From: Pantoea sp. 18069
GTDB taxonomy: Bacteria > Pseudomonadota > Gammaproteobacteria > Burkholderiales > Burkholderiaceae_C
Direction: 5' to 3'
DNA length: 64,000 nt
Assembly (NCBI RefSeq): GCF_902706035.1
Contig: NZ_CACSJA010000026.1
Coordinates: 1 to 64,000, forward strand
Notes under the pieces: model-generated
The model's input: only the letters and a program-made list of their open reading frames with translations
What the model was told of the DNA's origin: nothing
Databases searched by the model: none
In this document: in pieces, positions 51,783 to 59,992 of the stretch
Layout of the letters: every line of letters starts with the position of its first letter
Position numbering within the stretch: the first letter of the stretch is position 1
Program-made: the position numbers and the translations under genes

Positions 51783-52125
51783 CGAAGGTGCCCTTCCAGA
51801 GCGGCTAACACGACCCAGCAAATCGAAGATTTGCGGTTGAGGCTAGGCGCATTGCCGCAGACAGTGCGAGTAGCACGGCAAGGCAATGCAACGACGCCTC
51901 AAGGGGCGTGTTAGCCGCTCTCAAGGGTTCAACGACAAGCAGGTGCGCTCCGGCAATTCCTGCGCTGCCCCCGCAACGGTAGGCGAAATCTCAGGTCCTC
52001 AGGCTGGTCAATCGATGGCTGGCAGTCACTGCGTCGGAACATGGCGTGGGAAGGCGAGGGCTGAGTCGGAATGCTCGACAGATACGAGCAGGCCGGCGTT
52101 TCGCAAGCCCGGATACCGGCCTTTG
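51783..52125 (+). promoter_or_regulatory. Cobalamin riboswitch 2, with a 112-bp repeat inserted in P2
   Basis: Core blocks are GCTGCCCCCGCAACGGTA and GCCCGGATACCGGCC (B12 box). The P1 stem pairs CGAAGG (51783-51788) with CCTTTG (52120-52125), with one G-U pair, and GGTGC follows as in riboswitch 1. P2 pairs CCCTT (51791-51795) with AAGGG (51923-51927), but its loop holds the family D repeat, whose ends form a 15-bp extension (AGAGCGGCTAACACG). The normally conserved GGGAA reads GACAA. It precedes a TonB receptor and a second btuFCD set. Confidence 0.87.
51804..51915. repeat. 112-bp structured palindromic repeat, family D, copy 2 (inside riboswitch)
   Basis: Same length as copy 1 at 13591-13702 and identical at 104 of 112 positions by eye. 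Six of the eight changes are three compensatory pairs turning GCTGCGCC/GGCGCAGC into GCATTGCC/GGCAATGC. The ends extend into AGAGCGGCTAACACG and its exact reverse complement. The copy occupies the apical part of riboswitch P2. Confidence 0.85.
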
Positions 52126-52275
52126 CTATCGCTTCGGACGCCGCGGGAGTGCGCATGTCCGGGCAAGTGGGTGGCTGCGCGTGCGTGCGGCCACTCCTTT
52201 GCCTGGGTGCACACTGCGGTGGGTATTGATCGTCGGGCTTCGCGGGTGAGCGAAGCACGGATATGAAATCATCGT

Positions 52276-54540
52276 ATGCACTCCTTTGGTAGTTCGCGGC
52301 CCGCGCCTGGCCGCGCCGCTTTGTCTTCTCCCTCCATTTCTGCGCAACTGCGCCCGGGCTTTCGCCTGCAGCGCTCGGCCGCGCTGTGCGTGCTGGCCTG
52401 GTCCGCAGCCGCTGGCGGCATGGCCCATGCCGCGGTCGACGCGGCATCTCAAAATACGCCGGCGCTCAGCGATGTGTTCGTCACCGCCACCGCGCGCCCT
52501 GAAGACCGCTCGCGCATTGCCGCGACCACGCAGACCATTGACCGCGCCGACATCGAGCGCTCATCGGCGCGTTCGGTCACGGACCTGCTGGCCGAGCATG
52601 CTGTCGGTTTCCTGAGCGAATGGACGGCGGCGCAGACGTCGATGAACCTGCGCGGCGCCGCCACCGACGGCCAGGGGCGTGACTACCGCGGCCAGGTCGC
52701 GGTGCTGCTCAATGGTCGGCGCGCGGGCACGGCCAATCTGTCCAAGCTGAGCCTGTCGGATGTGGAACGCATAGAAATCGTGCGCGGCCCGGCTTCGGTC
52801 GTCTACGGCAGCCAGAACATGGGCGGCGTGATCAACATCATCCTGCGCACGGGCGCCAGCGGCGGCGGCAACCGCGCGTCCGTGGTCGGCGGCAGCGCCG
52901 GACTGTGGCGTGCCGACACGCAGATCAGCGGCGCGAACGAGCAATGGGACTGGTACATAGGCGCGAACGCCGGCGGGCGTGACGACTACAGCGCGGGCAG
53001 CGGCGGCGGCGAGCAGAAGAACACCAGCTACAAGCGCCGCGGCGCCAGCGGCGCGCTCGGCTGGCAGATTGCCGACCTGCACCGCGTCGAAGTGCAATTG
53101 CGCACCGACGGCATCTACAACGCCGGCTTTCGGGGTTCGGGCGCGAACATCCACAGCCGCGACAACCGCTACAACCAGTCGGCCGACCTGCGCTATGAAG
53201 GCGCATTGCCCGGAGAGCGGGTGAGCTGGCTGGCCCACCTCTATACGTTCGAGGATGTCGACGAATTCAACTGGGCGTCGCCGGTCATCCGGTCGGGCGT
53301 CAATGCCGTTCCCGGAACAGCGCGCGATTACAACATTCGCAAGCTCGACGCCAGCGGCCTGCGCCTGCAGCCGCGCCTGCGCCTGTCGGATTCGAACGAC
53401 CTGCTGCTGGGCTTCGACTACGAGAAGAATCGCCTGCGCTCGGAACGCGAGCGCAATGCGATGCCCGGCGGCCCTGCGGGCCAGGTCGCACCCTACGACA
53501 ACAACCAGACCGAGCACACCCATGCGCTGTATTTCGAGGATGCGCAGAACTTCTTCGGCGACCGCGTGACGGTGCGCGCCGGCGTGCGCAAGACCTGGGG
53601 CGAGACGCGCTTCGACCAGACGCCGAATGTGGCGATGGCCGTGGTGAATTCGCGCGACTACGACAAGACCACCTGGTCGACCGGAGCGACCTGGAAGGTC
53701 GATGACGCCTGGTCGCTGCGCGCGGGCGCAGCCACGGGCTTTCGCGCGCCGACGGCCAGCGAGCTGTCGGCGGACTTCACCGCGGTCGGCGGCGGGCGCA
53801 GCTTCGGCAACCCGAACCTCAAGCCGGAATCGAGCCGCCAGATCGAAGTCGGCACCACGCTGCGGCAAAGCGCCTGGAAGGTCGACGCTGCGCTGTTCCA
53901 GAACACGATTTCAGACCGCATCATCACCGTCTCGCGCGGCCCGACGACCAACACGTCGGACTACGCCAACAACGCCGCCGACATTGTCGCGCGCGGGCTG
54001 GAACTGAGCGCCAATGCGGATGTGGGCAAGCTGCTGGGCGTGTCGTTCGGCGGCCCGGTGCTCAGCGTGTTCGGCAATGGCTACTATCACTTCGAGATGA
54101 AGGACAAGGGCGCGGCCGCTTCGGCCAATACCGACCGCGTGCAGCGCATGTACCAGTATGAAGCCGCGGGCGGCCTGCGCCTGTCGCGCGGCATGGACCG
54201 CCATCCCGGCGACTGGAGCGCGCAGCTGACGGCGCTGCTGCGCGGTCCGATGTGGTACGACACCGAAGAGAACCTGCTGATCCCCCAGGGCGAGCCCAGC
54301 AGCACCTTCATCCACCGCAAGGGCGCGTTCACGGTCTGGAACCTGCGCGGCGAATACCGCGTGAGCCGCGGCATGAAGCTGTTTGCCGGCATCAACAATA
54401 TCTTCGATCTGAACCGCCACCCGATCTTCATCGCGCGGGATCAGCGGTCGTGCATCGCCAACCCGATCTTCCAGAACGGTGGCTGCGGCACGTCGATGCC
54501 GGGACGCGAATGGATGCTCGGCCTGCAGGCCGACTTCTGA
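52276..54540 (+). CDS. TonB-dependent receptor under cobalamin riboswitch control
   Basis: 754-residue outer-membrane receptor. After a signal peptide (hydrophobic SAALCVLAWSAAAGG, cleavage near AHA), the plug reads VFVTATARPEDRSRIAATTQ, VERIEIVRGPASVVYGSQNMGG; the barrel ends REWMLGLQADF with a terminal Phe. Riboswitch and btuF/C/D neighbours suggest a corrinoid substrate. It is longer and distinct in sequence from BtuB at 31300. The start lacks a clear ribosome-binding site; a hairpin GCTTCGC/GCGAAGC (52237-52256) lies just before it and may belong to the riboswitch expression platform. Confidence 0.9.
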   Translation: MHSFGSSRPAPGRAALSSPSISAQLRPGFRLQRSAALCVLAWSAAAGGMAHAAVDAASQNTPALSDVFVTATARPEDRSRIAATTQTIDRADIERSSARSVTDLLAEHAVGFLSEWTAAQTSMNLRGAATDGQGRDYRGQVAVLLNGRRAGTANLSKLSLSDVERIEIVRGPASVVYGSQNMGGVINIILRTGASGGGNRASVVGGSAGLWRADTQISGANEQWDWYIGANAGGRDDYSAGSGGGEQKNTSYKRRGASGALGWQIADLHRVEVQLRTDGIYNAGFRGSGANIHSRDNRYNQSADLRYEGALPGERVSWLAHLYTFEDVDEFNWASPVIRSGVNAVPGTARDYNIRKLDASGLRLQPRLRLSDSNDLLLGFDYEKNRLRSERERNAMPGGPAGQVAPYDNNQTEHTHALYFEDAQNFFGDRVTVRAGVRKTWGETRFDQTPNVAMAVVNSRDYDKTTWSTGATWKVDDAWSLRAGAATGFRAPTASELSADFTAVGGGRSFGNPNLKPESSRQIEVGTTLRQSAWKVDAALFQNTISDRIITVSRGPTTNTSDYANNAADIVARGLELSANADVGKLLGVSFGGPVLSVFGNGYYHFEMKDKGAAASANTDRVQRMYQYEAAGGLRLSRGMDRHPGDWSAQLTALLRGPMWYDTEENLLIPQGEPSSTFIHRKGAFTVWNLRGEYRVSRGMKLFAGINNIFDLNRHPIFIARDQRSCIANPIFQNGGCGTSMPGREWMLGLQADF

Positions 54541-54548
54541 GCGTGGGC

Positions 54549-55487
54549 ATGCGCCTGTCGGGCGGCACGGCTGGCGTGCTCCAGCGGCGCGCGCTGGTGC
54601 GTGCCGGCGGGGCGCTGGGCCTGAGCGCGCTGCTGCCCGTCCGGGCCGCGGCGGCGCCCATACGCCTGCGCGATGCCTTGGGCCGGGACGTGGTGCTGCC
54701 CGGGCCGGCGCAGCGCATCGTGACGATTTTTTCGTCGAACACCGAACTCGTCGCGTCGCTGGGCCTGATGGAGCGCATCGTCGGCGTCGAGGAATACACG
54801 CGCTTTCCCCCCGAAGTCGCGGGCCTGCCCAAGGTCGGCGGGCGCCTGGGTTTCTCGGTCGATGCGGTGGTCGCTCAGCGTCCCGATCTGGTGATCGTCA
54901 CGCCCGCGCGCCAGGCCGCCAACCAGCTCGTCGATCCGATGGAGCGCATAGGCGTGCCGGTGATGGTGCTGCTCAGCCGCAGCCTGGACGAGGTGATGGG
55001 CAATGTGCGCCAGGTCGCGCAGGCCGCGGGCGTGGACGCGCGCGGCGAGGCGCTGGTGCAGTCACTGCAGCAGCGCCTGCGCGCGGTGGATGCGCAGGTG
55101 GCGGGCCGGCATGCGCCGCGCGCGCTGATGGTCACCGGGCGCATGGGCAACGGCATGCTGCTGGTCGCGCGCCCCGGCACCTACACCAATGAAGCCATGC
55201 TGCGCGCCGGCGCGCGCCATGCGATTCCCGACATCGGCACGCTGGCCCAGGTCTCGCCCGAAGCCGCGCTCGCGGCCGATCCCGATGTGCTGCTGTTCGC
55301 CGGCGCGCAGTCGCTGCTCGACGAACTCACGCGCCGCCCCGGCTGGCGCGACATGCGCGCGGTGCGCGCGCAACGCGCGATCACCGTCTCGCGCGCCGAA
55401 TTCCTGATTCCCGGCCCGCGCACCTTCGACGGCATTGCATCGCTGGCGCGCTGGATCGTGCAGACACAGCAGAAAGGGTGGGGATGA
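54549..55487 (+). CDS. BtuF-like ABC substrate-binding protein (second set)
   Basis: 312 residues. The N-terminus has a Tat-like or Sec signal with QRRALVRAGGALGLSALL and cleavage near VRAAAA. The binding domain is IRLRDALGRDVVLPGPAQRI, then VTIFSSNTELVASLGLMERI and VGVEEYTRFPPEVAGLPKVGG, the layout of BtuF/FhuD-type proteins. It begins eight bases after the receptor stop and overlaps the permease gene. Corrinoid binding is inferred from the riboswitch; a heme or siderophore ligand cannot be excluded from sequence alone. Confidence 0.87.
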   Translation: MRLSGGTAGVLQRRALVRAGGALGLSALLPVRAAAAPIRLRDALGRDVVLPGPAQRIVTIFSSNTELVASLGLMERIVGVEEYTRFPPEVAGLPKVGGRLGFSVDAVVAQRPDLVIVTPARQAANQLVDPMERIGVPVMVLLSRSLDEVMGNVRQVAQAAGVDARGEALVQSLQQRLRAVDAQVAGRHAPRALMVTGRMGNGMLLVARPGTYTNEAMLRAGARHAIPDIGTLAQVSPEAALAADPDVLLFAGAQSLLDELTRRPGWRDMRAVRAQRAITVSRAEFLIPGPRTFDGIASLARWIVQTQQKGWG

Positions 55488-56491
55488 ATCCCTCCGGAAA
55501 AATGGGGTGCTGGGCTTTCGCGGCGCTGGCGCTGGCCATCGTGCTCGGCGTCTGCGCGGGGCACCAATGGGCCGCGCCTGCGGACATCTGGCAGGCGATC
55601 ACCGAGCGCGACACGCTGCGCGCGCGCCTGCTGTGGGAGTGGCGCATGCCGCGCGTGCTCGCCGCGGCCTGCGTGGGCGCGCTGCTGGGGCTTTCGGGCG
55701 CGGTGTTCCAGGGCGTGTTCCGCAACCCGCTGGCCGAGCCTTACCTGCTGGGCGCTTCGGGCGGCGCGGCTCTGGGCGCGACGGTGGCGCTGCTGGTGCC
55801 GCTGGGCCTGCCGCAATCGTGGCTGCTGCCGGTGCTGGCTTTCGCCGGGGCCTGGGGCTCGACGGTGCTGGTGCTGGGCGTGGCGCGCGTGGCGGGGGCG
55901 CTGGACGCGTCCGGCATGCTGCTCGCGGGCGTGGCCATGGCGGCCATGCTGGGTGCGATACGCTCGTTCCTGATGCTCGCGCTGTCCGATGAAACCGTGA
56001 GCCTGCAGGTCGTCATGAGCTGGGTGCTGGGCGGCATACAGACGCCGACCTGGAGCGGCCTGGGCTGGCTGGCGCTGATCACGCTGGCCTGCCTTGCCGG
56101 CACGCAGACGCTGGCGCGCGGCCTTGATCTGCTGGGCCTGGGCGATGCCACGGCCCAGTCGTTCGGCCTCGATGTCGCGCGCTTCGTGCCGCGCGCCGTG
56201 CTGCTGGGCTCGCTCGTGGTCGCCGCGGCCGTGGCCTATGGCGGGCTGGTCGCATTCGTGGGCCTGGCCGCGCCGCATATCGCGCGCTGGTGGGTGGGCC
56301 CGCGCCACCGCTGGGTGCTGCCCGCGAGCGCGCTGGCCGGCGCGGTGGTGGTCACGGTGGCCGATGCGATCGCGCGCAGCGTGCTGCCGCCGGCCGAAGT
56401 CCCGCTGGGCCTGATCACGGCCGTGGCGGGCGGGCCGTTCTTCATCGTGCTGCTTGCGCGCCGGCTGCGCGCCTATGGGGGGCGCGCATGA
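55484..56491 (+). CDS. BtuC-like FecCD-family permease (second set)
   Basis: 335 residues, about ten membrane helices. Family blocks WRMPRVLAAACVGALLGLSG, VFQGVFRNPLAEPYLLGASGG and LVAFVGLAAPHIARWWVGPR are present. It overlaps the upstream binding-protein gene and the downstream ATPase gene by four bases each. It is similar in layout to BtuC at 36186, so this is a full paralogous importer. Confidence 0.9.
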   Translation: MNPSGKMGCWAFAALALAIVLGVCAGHQWAAPADIWQAITERDTLRARLLWEWRMPRVLAAACVGALLGLSGAVFQGVFRNPLAEPYLLGASGGAALGATVALLVPLGLPQSWLLPVLAFAGAWGSTVLVLGVARVAGALDASGMLLAGVAMAAMLGAIRSFLMLALSDETVSLQVVMSWVLGGIQTPTWSGLGWLALITLACLAGTQTLARGLDLLGLGDATAQSFGLDVARFVPRAVLLGSLVVAAAVAYGGLVAFVGLAAPHIARWWVGPRHRWVLPASALAGAVVVTVADAIARSVLPPAEVPLGLITAVAGGPFFIVLLARRLRAYGGRA

Positions 56492-57246
56492 GCGATGCCG
56501 AAATGCTTGGCGCCGTCCAGCTCTGCCTGGCGCGGCAGGGCCGCGTGCTGCTGGACGATATTTCTCTCGATCTGCCGCAGCGCGGCGCAGTGGCGCTGGT
56601 CGGGCCCAATGGCGCGGGCAAGTCCACCTTGATGCAGGTGCTGGCCGGCCAGCTCGCGCCCGACCGCGGCGCTGTCACGTTGCAAGGCCAGCCGTTGCAG
56701 GCGCTCAATGTGCGTGCGCGCGCCCAGCGCATAGGCTATATGCCGCAGCGCTTCGAGCCGCATTGGGACGTGACGCTGCTGGATCTGGTGCAGATGCGCG
56801 TGCCCGATCCGGCGCAGGCCGCGCAGGTGCTGGCCCAGGCCGGTCTGCAGCCGCTGGCCCTGCGGCGCTGGAGCACGCTGTCGGGCGGCGAACGCGCGCG
56901 CGGCATGCTTGCCGCGGTGCTGGCCACCGATCCGCCGGTACTGCTCGCCGACGAACCCGGCGCGGCGCTCGATGTGCAGCACCGGCTGGCGCTGGTGCAG
57001 GCGCTGGCGCGGCGCGGGCGCGAGCGCCTGGTGGTGGTGGTGATGCACGACCTCGATTTGGCGTTCGAATGCTTCGATCGCCTGATCGTGATGCATGCGG
57101 GCCGCGTCGCCATGGACGGCGCGCCCGCGGATCTGCTGCACGCGCCCCAGCTTGACGACGTGTTCGGCGTGCGCTTCGAGCGCATCGCCGTGGCGCCGCA
57201 CACCTTGCTGCGCGCGCGCAGCCGTTCACAGGAACCGACGACATGA
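56488..57246 (+). CDS. BtuD-like ABC ATPase (second set)
   Basis: 252 residues with Walker A GPNGAGKSTLMQ, signature LSGGERARGMLAAVLA, Walker B VLLADEPGAALD and H-loop VMHDLDLAFE. The signature helix differs from BtuD-1 (LSGGERQRVLL). The stop codon overlaps the start of the luciferase-like gene (ATGATG), coupling transport to that enzyme. Confidence 0.9.
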   Translation: MSDAEMLGAVQLCLARQGRVLLDDISLDLPQRGAVALVGPNGAGKSTLMQVLAGQLAPDRGAVTLQGQPLQALNVRARAQRIGYMPQRFEPHWDVTLLDLVQMRVPDPAQAAQVLAQAGLQPLALRRWSTLSGGERARGMLAAVLATDPPVLLADEPGAALDVQHRLALVQALARRGRERLVVVVMHDLDLAFECFDRLIVMHAGRVAMDGAPADLLHAPQLDDVFGVRFERIAVAPHTLLRARSRSQEPTT

Positions 57247-58265
57247 TGCGCATCGACATTGCGGGCTGGACCCGCGAAGCCATGGCCGGCGATCACCAGG
57301 CTTTTCGCACGATTTTCGAGAGCGCCGACCGCTGGGGCTTCGACGGCGCCTGGTTCAGCGAATTCCGCCTGCCGCAAAGCGACTGGCAGTATCCATCGCC
57401 TTTGCTGCTTGCGTCGGCGCTGCTGGCGCGCACCGAGCGCCTGCGCGTGGGCACATCGGTGCTGGTGCTGCCCTTGCACCACCCGCTGATGCTCGCCGAG
57501 GAAATCGCCCAGCTCGATTTCCAAAGCGGCGGCCGCATCGACGTAGGCATTGGCCGCGGCACCGAGCCGGCGTCGCTGGCCTGCCTGGAAGTCGATCCCG
57601 AAAGCACGCGCGAGCGCTTTGAAAGCGGCGCGCGCATCCTGCGCGATGCCTTGCGCGGCGACACGGTGGCATCTGCCGGGCCGCTGTGGAACTTCGCGCC
57701 GCGCAGATTGGCGTCGTTGCCGCAGCAGCAGCCCCATCCGCCGATCTACGTCGCGGGCTCGACCGAGGAAACGCTGGGCTTTGCACTGGCCGAGGACCTG
57801 CCTTTGCTGCTAAGCCTGGAGCCGCCCGAAGCCACGCAACTCGAGCGCCTGGCGCGCGCCGCCGAGCAGCAGGGGCGCAAGGCCACGCCGCTGCTCGCGC
57901 GTTCGTCGCTCGCGCGCTATGTCTGCATAGGCGCGAACGCGTCGCAGGTGCGCCAGCAGCTGGGCGGCCTGTGGGAAAAGCTCTACGCACGCCGGGTCTA
58001 CTTTGCCGGCAAGCGCGGCGTGGCCGCGGCCGATGTGCCTGCCATAGACCAGCCCAAGGTGTTGCGCGAGCAGTTCATCTACGGCACGCCCGAACAATGC
58101 CATGCGCAGATTCTGGCGCTGCGGGCGCGCACCGGCATGCTGAGCCTGCGCTGCATCTTCAATGCGAATGGTCTGTGGAGCAACGACGTGGCGCTGGCCG
58201 CGATGCAGTTGTTTGCGCAGGAAGTGTTGCCCGCATTGCATCAGCAGGAGCCCGTGCATGCCTGA
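57243..58265 (+). CDS. LLM-class flavin-dependent oxidoreductase in the second corrinoid operon
   Basis: 340 residues of the bacterial-luciferase-like superfamily (FMN/F420 monooxygenases). The N-terminal barrel blocks are FESADRWGFDGAWFSEFRLP and RLRVGTSVLVLPLHHPLMLA, then AEEIAQLDFQSGGRIDVGIG and RGTEPASLACLEVDPE; later PPIYVAGSTEETLGFALAED. No signal peptide, so cytosolic. It is translationally coupled to the btuD-like gene behind a cobalamin riboswitch. An obvious guess is oxidative or reductive handling of imported corrinoids or an associated ligand. The substrate is unknown. Confidence 0.88.
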   Translation: MMRIDIAGWTREAMAGDHQAFRTIFESADRWGFDGAWFSEFRLPQSDWQYPSPLLLASALLARTERLRVGTSVLVLPLHHPLMLAEEIAQLDFQSGGRIDVGIGRGTEPASLACLEVDPESTRERFESGARILRDALRGDTVASAGPLWNFAPRRLASLPQQQPHPPIYVAGSTEETLGFALAEDLPLLLSLEPPEATQLERLARAAEQQGRKATPLLARSSLARYVCIGANASQVRQQLGGLWEKLYARRVYFAGKRGVAAADVPAIDQPKVLREQFIYGTPEQCHAQILALRARTGMLSLRCIFNANGLWSNDVALAAMQLFAQEVLPALHQQEPVHA

Positions 58266-58500
58266 CAATCCCGGCATGGACTCCGAACAACTCCAGCGTC
58301 TGCTGACCGTGCAGATGCCCTATGGCAAATACCAGGGCCGCTGCATTGCCGACCTGCCCGGCAATTACTTGATGTGGATGGCGCGCGAAGGTTTTCCGCG
58401 CGGCGATCTGGGGCGGCTGCTGGCGCTGATGTACGAACTTGACCACAACGGGCTGTCGCATTTGCTGGACCCGCTGCGCAAATCGCCGCAGCCGCGCTAA
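58258..58500 (+). CDS. DUF3820 family protein
   Basis: 80 residues: MDSEQLQRLLTVQMPYGKYQ and GRCIADLPGNYLMWMAREGF are the DUF3820 hallmark, which typically has an MPFGKYKG block, a conserved L-P-x-x-Y-L-x-W motif and no catalytic residues known. The family has been called a putative quorum-sensing-regulated virulence factor; its role is unclear. It overlaps the oxidoreductase gene by eight bases, so it belongs to the riboswitch operon. Its stop codon overlaps the stop of the convergent PepSY gene. Confidence 0.85.
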   Translation: MPDNPGMDSEQLQRLLTVQMPYGKYQGRCIADLPGNYLMWMAREGFPRGDLGRLLALMYELDHNGLSHLLDPLRKSPQPR

Positions 58501-59981
58501 ACGCGCCGCCGCCGCAACCTCCGCCACCCAATCACCATCCCGCTGCCGCTGAGCAGCAGTCCGCCCAGGCTCAGCACCAGCAGCGTGATGTCCCACAGCG
58601 GGCGGCGCTCGAGCAAAGGCAGCCAGTCCCAGCTGTGCAGCATTGCAAACAGCCAGCGGCTGGTGCGGCGGTGGCTGTCCAGCTGGCCCAGTACGCGGCC
58701 CGTGTGCGGGTCCAGGTGGACCCAGGTCGCATGGGGGTCGTCGAAGACGATGCGCCAGATGGGCAGCGGTTTGTCGCTGCCGCCCATCATGGTGTGGGCG
58801 TCGCGCGCGTAGTAGTAAAGGTCGTAGTCGGTCAACGTATCGATGCGCGCCACGGAGGAGGGAACAAGGCCTGCGGCCGCGGCGCGCAGCGCCTCAGGGT
58901 CGATCGCCAGGGGCTCGGCCGTGCCTGCATCGAACGGCTGAGCCGCGCCGCTGGCCGCCTGTGCGAACACCATGGTCCTGCCCAGCACCGGCTGCCAGCG
59001 CAGCTCCCGCACCGAACTGCCCGCGGCACGCAGCAGCGCCTGGGGTGTTGCGTCCTGCATGCCCAATGCCAGCGGGCCTGCTTGCAAGGCCGCGGTGCGC
59101 AGCGGCGGCGCGCCGCTGTCGAAGATGCGCCAGGGGTTCATGGACATCAGGCCGCTGAAGATCCAGGTGATGGTCACCAGCGCGAACAGCAGGCCCGTGA
59201 CATGGTGCCAGCGCATCATGCGCCCGGGGTAGGGCGAGCGCGCGCCGCTGCGGTAGGGCCGCGTGAAGCGCCAGCGCATCAGCCCGACGGCGGTGCCCGC
59301 GAGCGCGACGGCAATGCCCGCGATCGACAGCCCGTTGACGATGTCGGTCCAGTACGCATTGAACGCATTGCCGCGAAATGGGTAAAGCCAGTGGATCCAG
59401 GCGCCGGCGTAGTTCCAGAGGCGCTCGGTGCGCGTGGCGTCGCGCACCACTTCGCCGGTCTGTCCGGAAATGTAGAGCCAGGTATGGTCGGCGTCCGCGA
59501 GTTGCACGCGGTGCAGCGGGCGGTGGGGGTCCAGCCCGCGCGAGTGCGTGAACGCGTCTTCGTCTATGCTGCCCAGATACGCCAGGCCCTGGTCACTGCC
59601 CGCGTAGGCCGCCGCGCTGGCCAGTGCCCAGGCGGTGTCCACGGGCGGCAAAAGCTCGCCGTGCGTCGCATCGATGACCACTACCCCTGCGCCTTCGGGC
59701 GTGGCAAAGTAGACCGGCCGCCCGCCGCTGGCCGCGGCCAGCCGCAGGTCCTTGAGCGGGTCGGTGATGCCGGCCCGTTCCAGCGCCTGCGCGGGGGGCA
59801 GCAGCGGCGCCGCAGCATGGAGCGCCGGTAGGTGCTGCAGCCGCTCGGCGGGCGTGAGCTTGGGGTAGCCCACGTACATCATCACCATGCCCGAGACAAA
59901 CCACATGGCGAAGAACGCGCACAGCGCGATGCCCAGCCAGCGGTGGGTCAGATAAAGCCAGCGTTTGGGGTGAAGTCGCAT
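58497..59981 (-). CDS. PepSY-domain inner-membrane protein
   Basis: 494 residues: starts LYLTHRWLGIALCAFFAMWF, one PepSY-type region in the periplasmic loop, further helices near GLSIAGIAVALAGTAVGLMR and VTGLLFALVTITWIFSGLMS, and a C-terminal helix LLVLSLGGLLLSGSGMVIGW. Such proteins (PiuB/FoxB-like) pair with TonB receptors and are thought to reduce or process the imported metal complex at the inner membrane. It starts 11 bases after the receptor gene stop. The final codons overlap the convergent DUF3820 gene. Confidence 0.85.
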   Translation of the reverse strand: MRLHPKRWLYLTHRWLGIALCAFFAMWFVSGMVMMYVGYPKLTPAERLQHLPALHAAAPLLPPAQALERAGITDPLKDLRLAAASGGRPVYFATPEGAGVVVIDATHGELLPPVDTAWALASAAAYAGSDQGLAYLGSIDEDAFTHSRGLDPHRPLHRVQLADADHTWLYISGQTGEVVRDATRTERLWNYAGAWIHWLYPFRGNAFNAYWTDIVNGLSIAGIAVALAGTAVGLMRWRFTRPYRSGARSPYPGRMMRWHHVTGLLFALVTITWIFSGLMSMNPWRIFDSGAPPLRTAALQAGPLALGMQDATPQALLRAAGSSVRELRWQPVLGRTMVFAQAASGAAQPFDAGTAEPLAIDPEALRAAAAGLVPSSVARIDTLTDYDLYYYARDAHTMMGGSDKPLPIWRIVFDDPHATWVHLDPHTGRVLGQLDSHRRTSRWLFAMLHSWDWLPLLERRPLWDITLLVLSLGGLLLSGSGMVIGWRRLRRRRV

Positions 59982-59992
59982 TGCTGGCGCTT

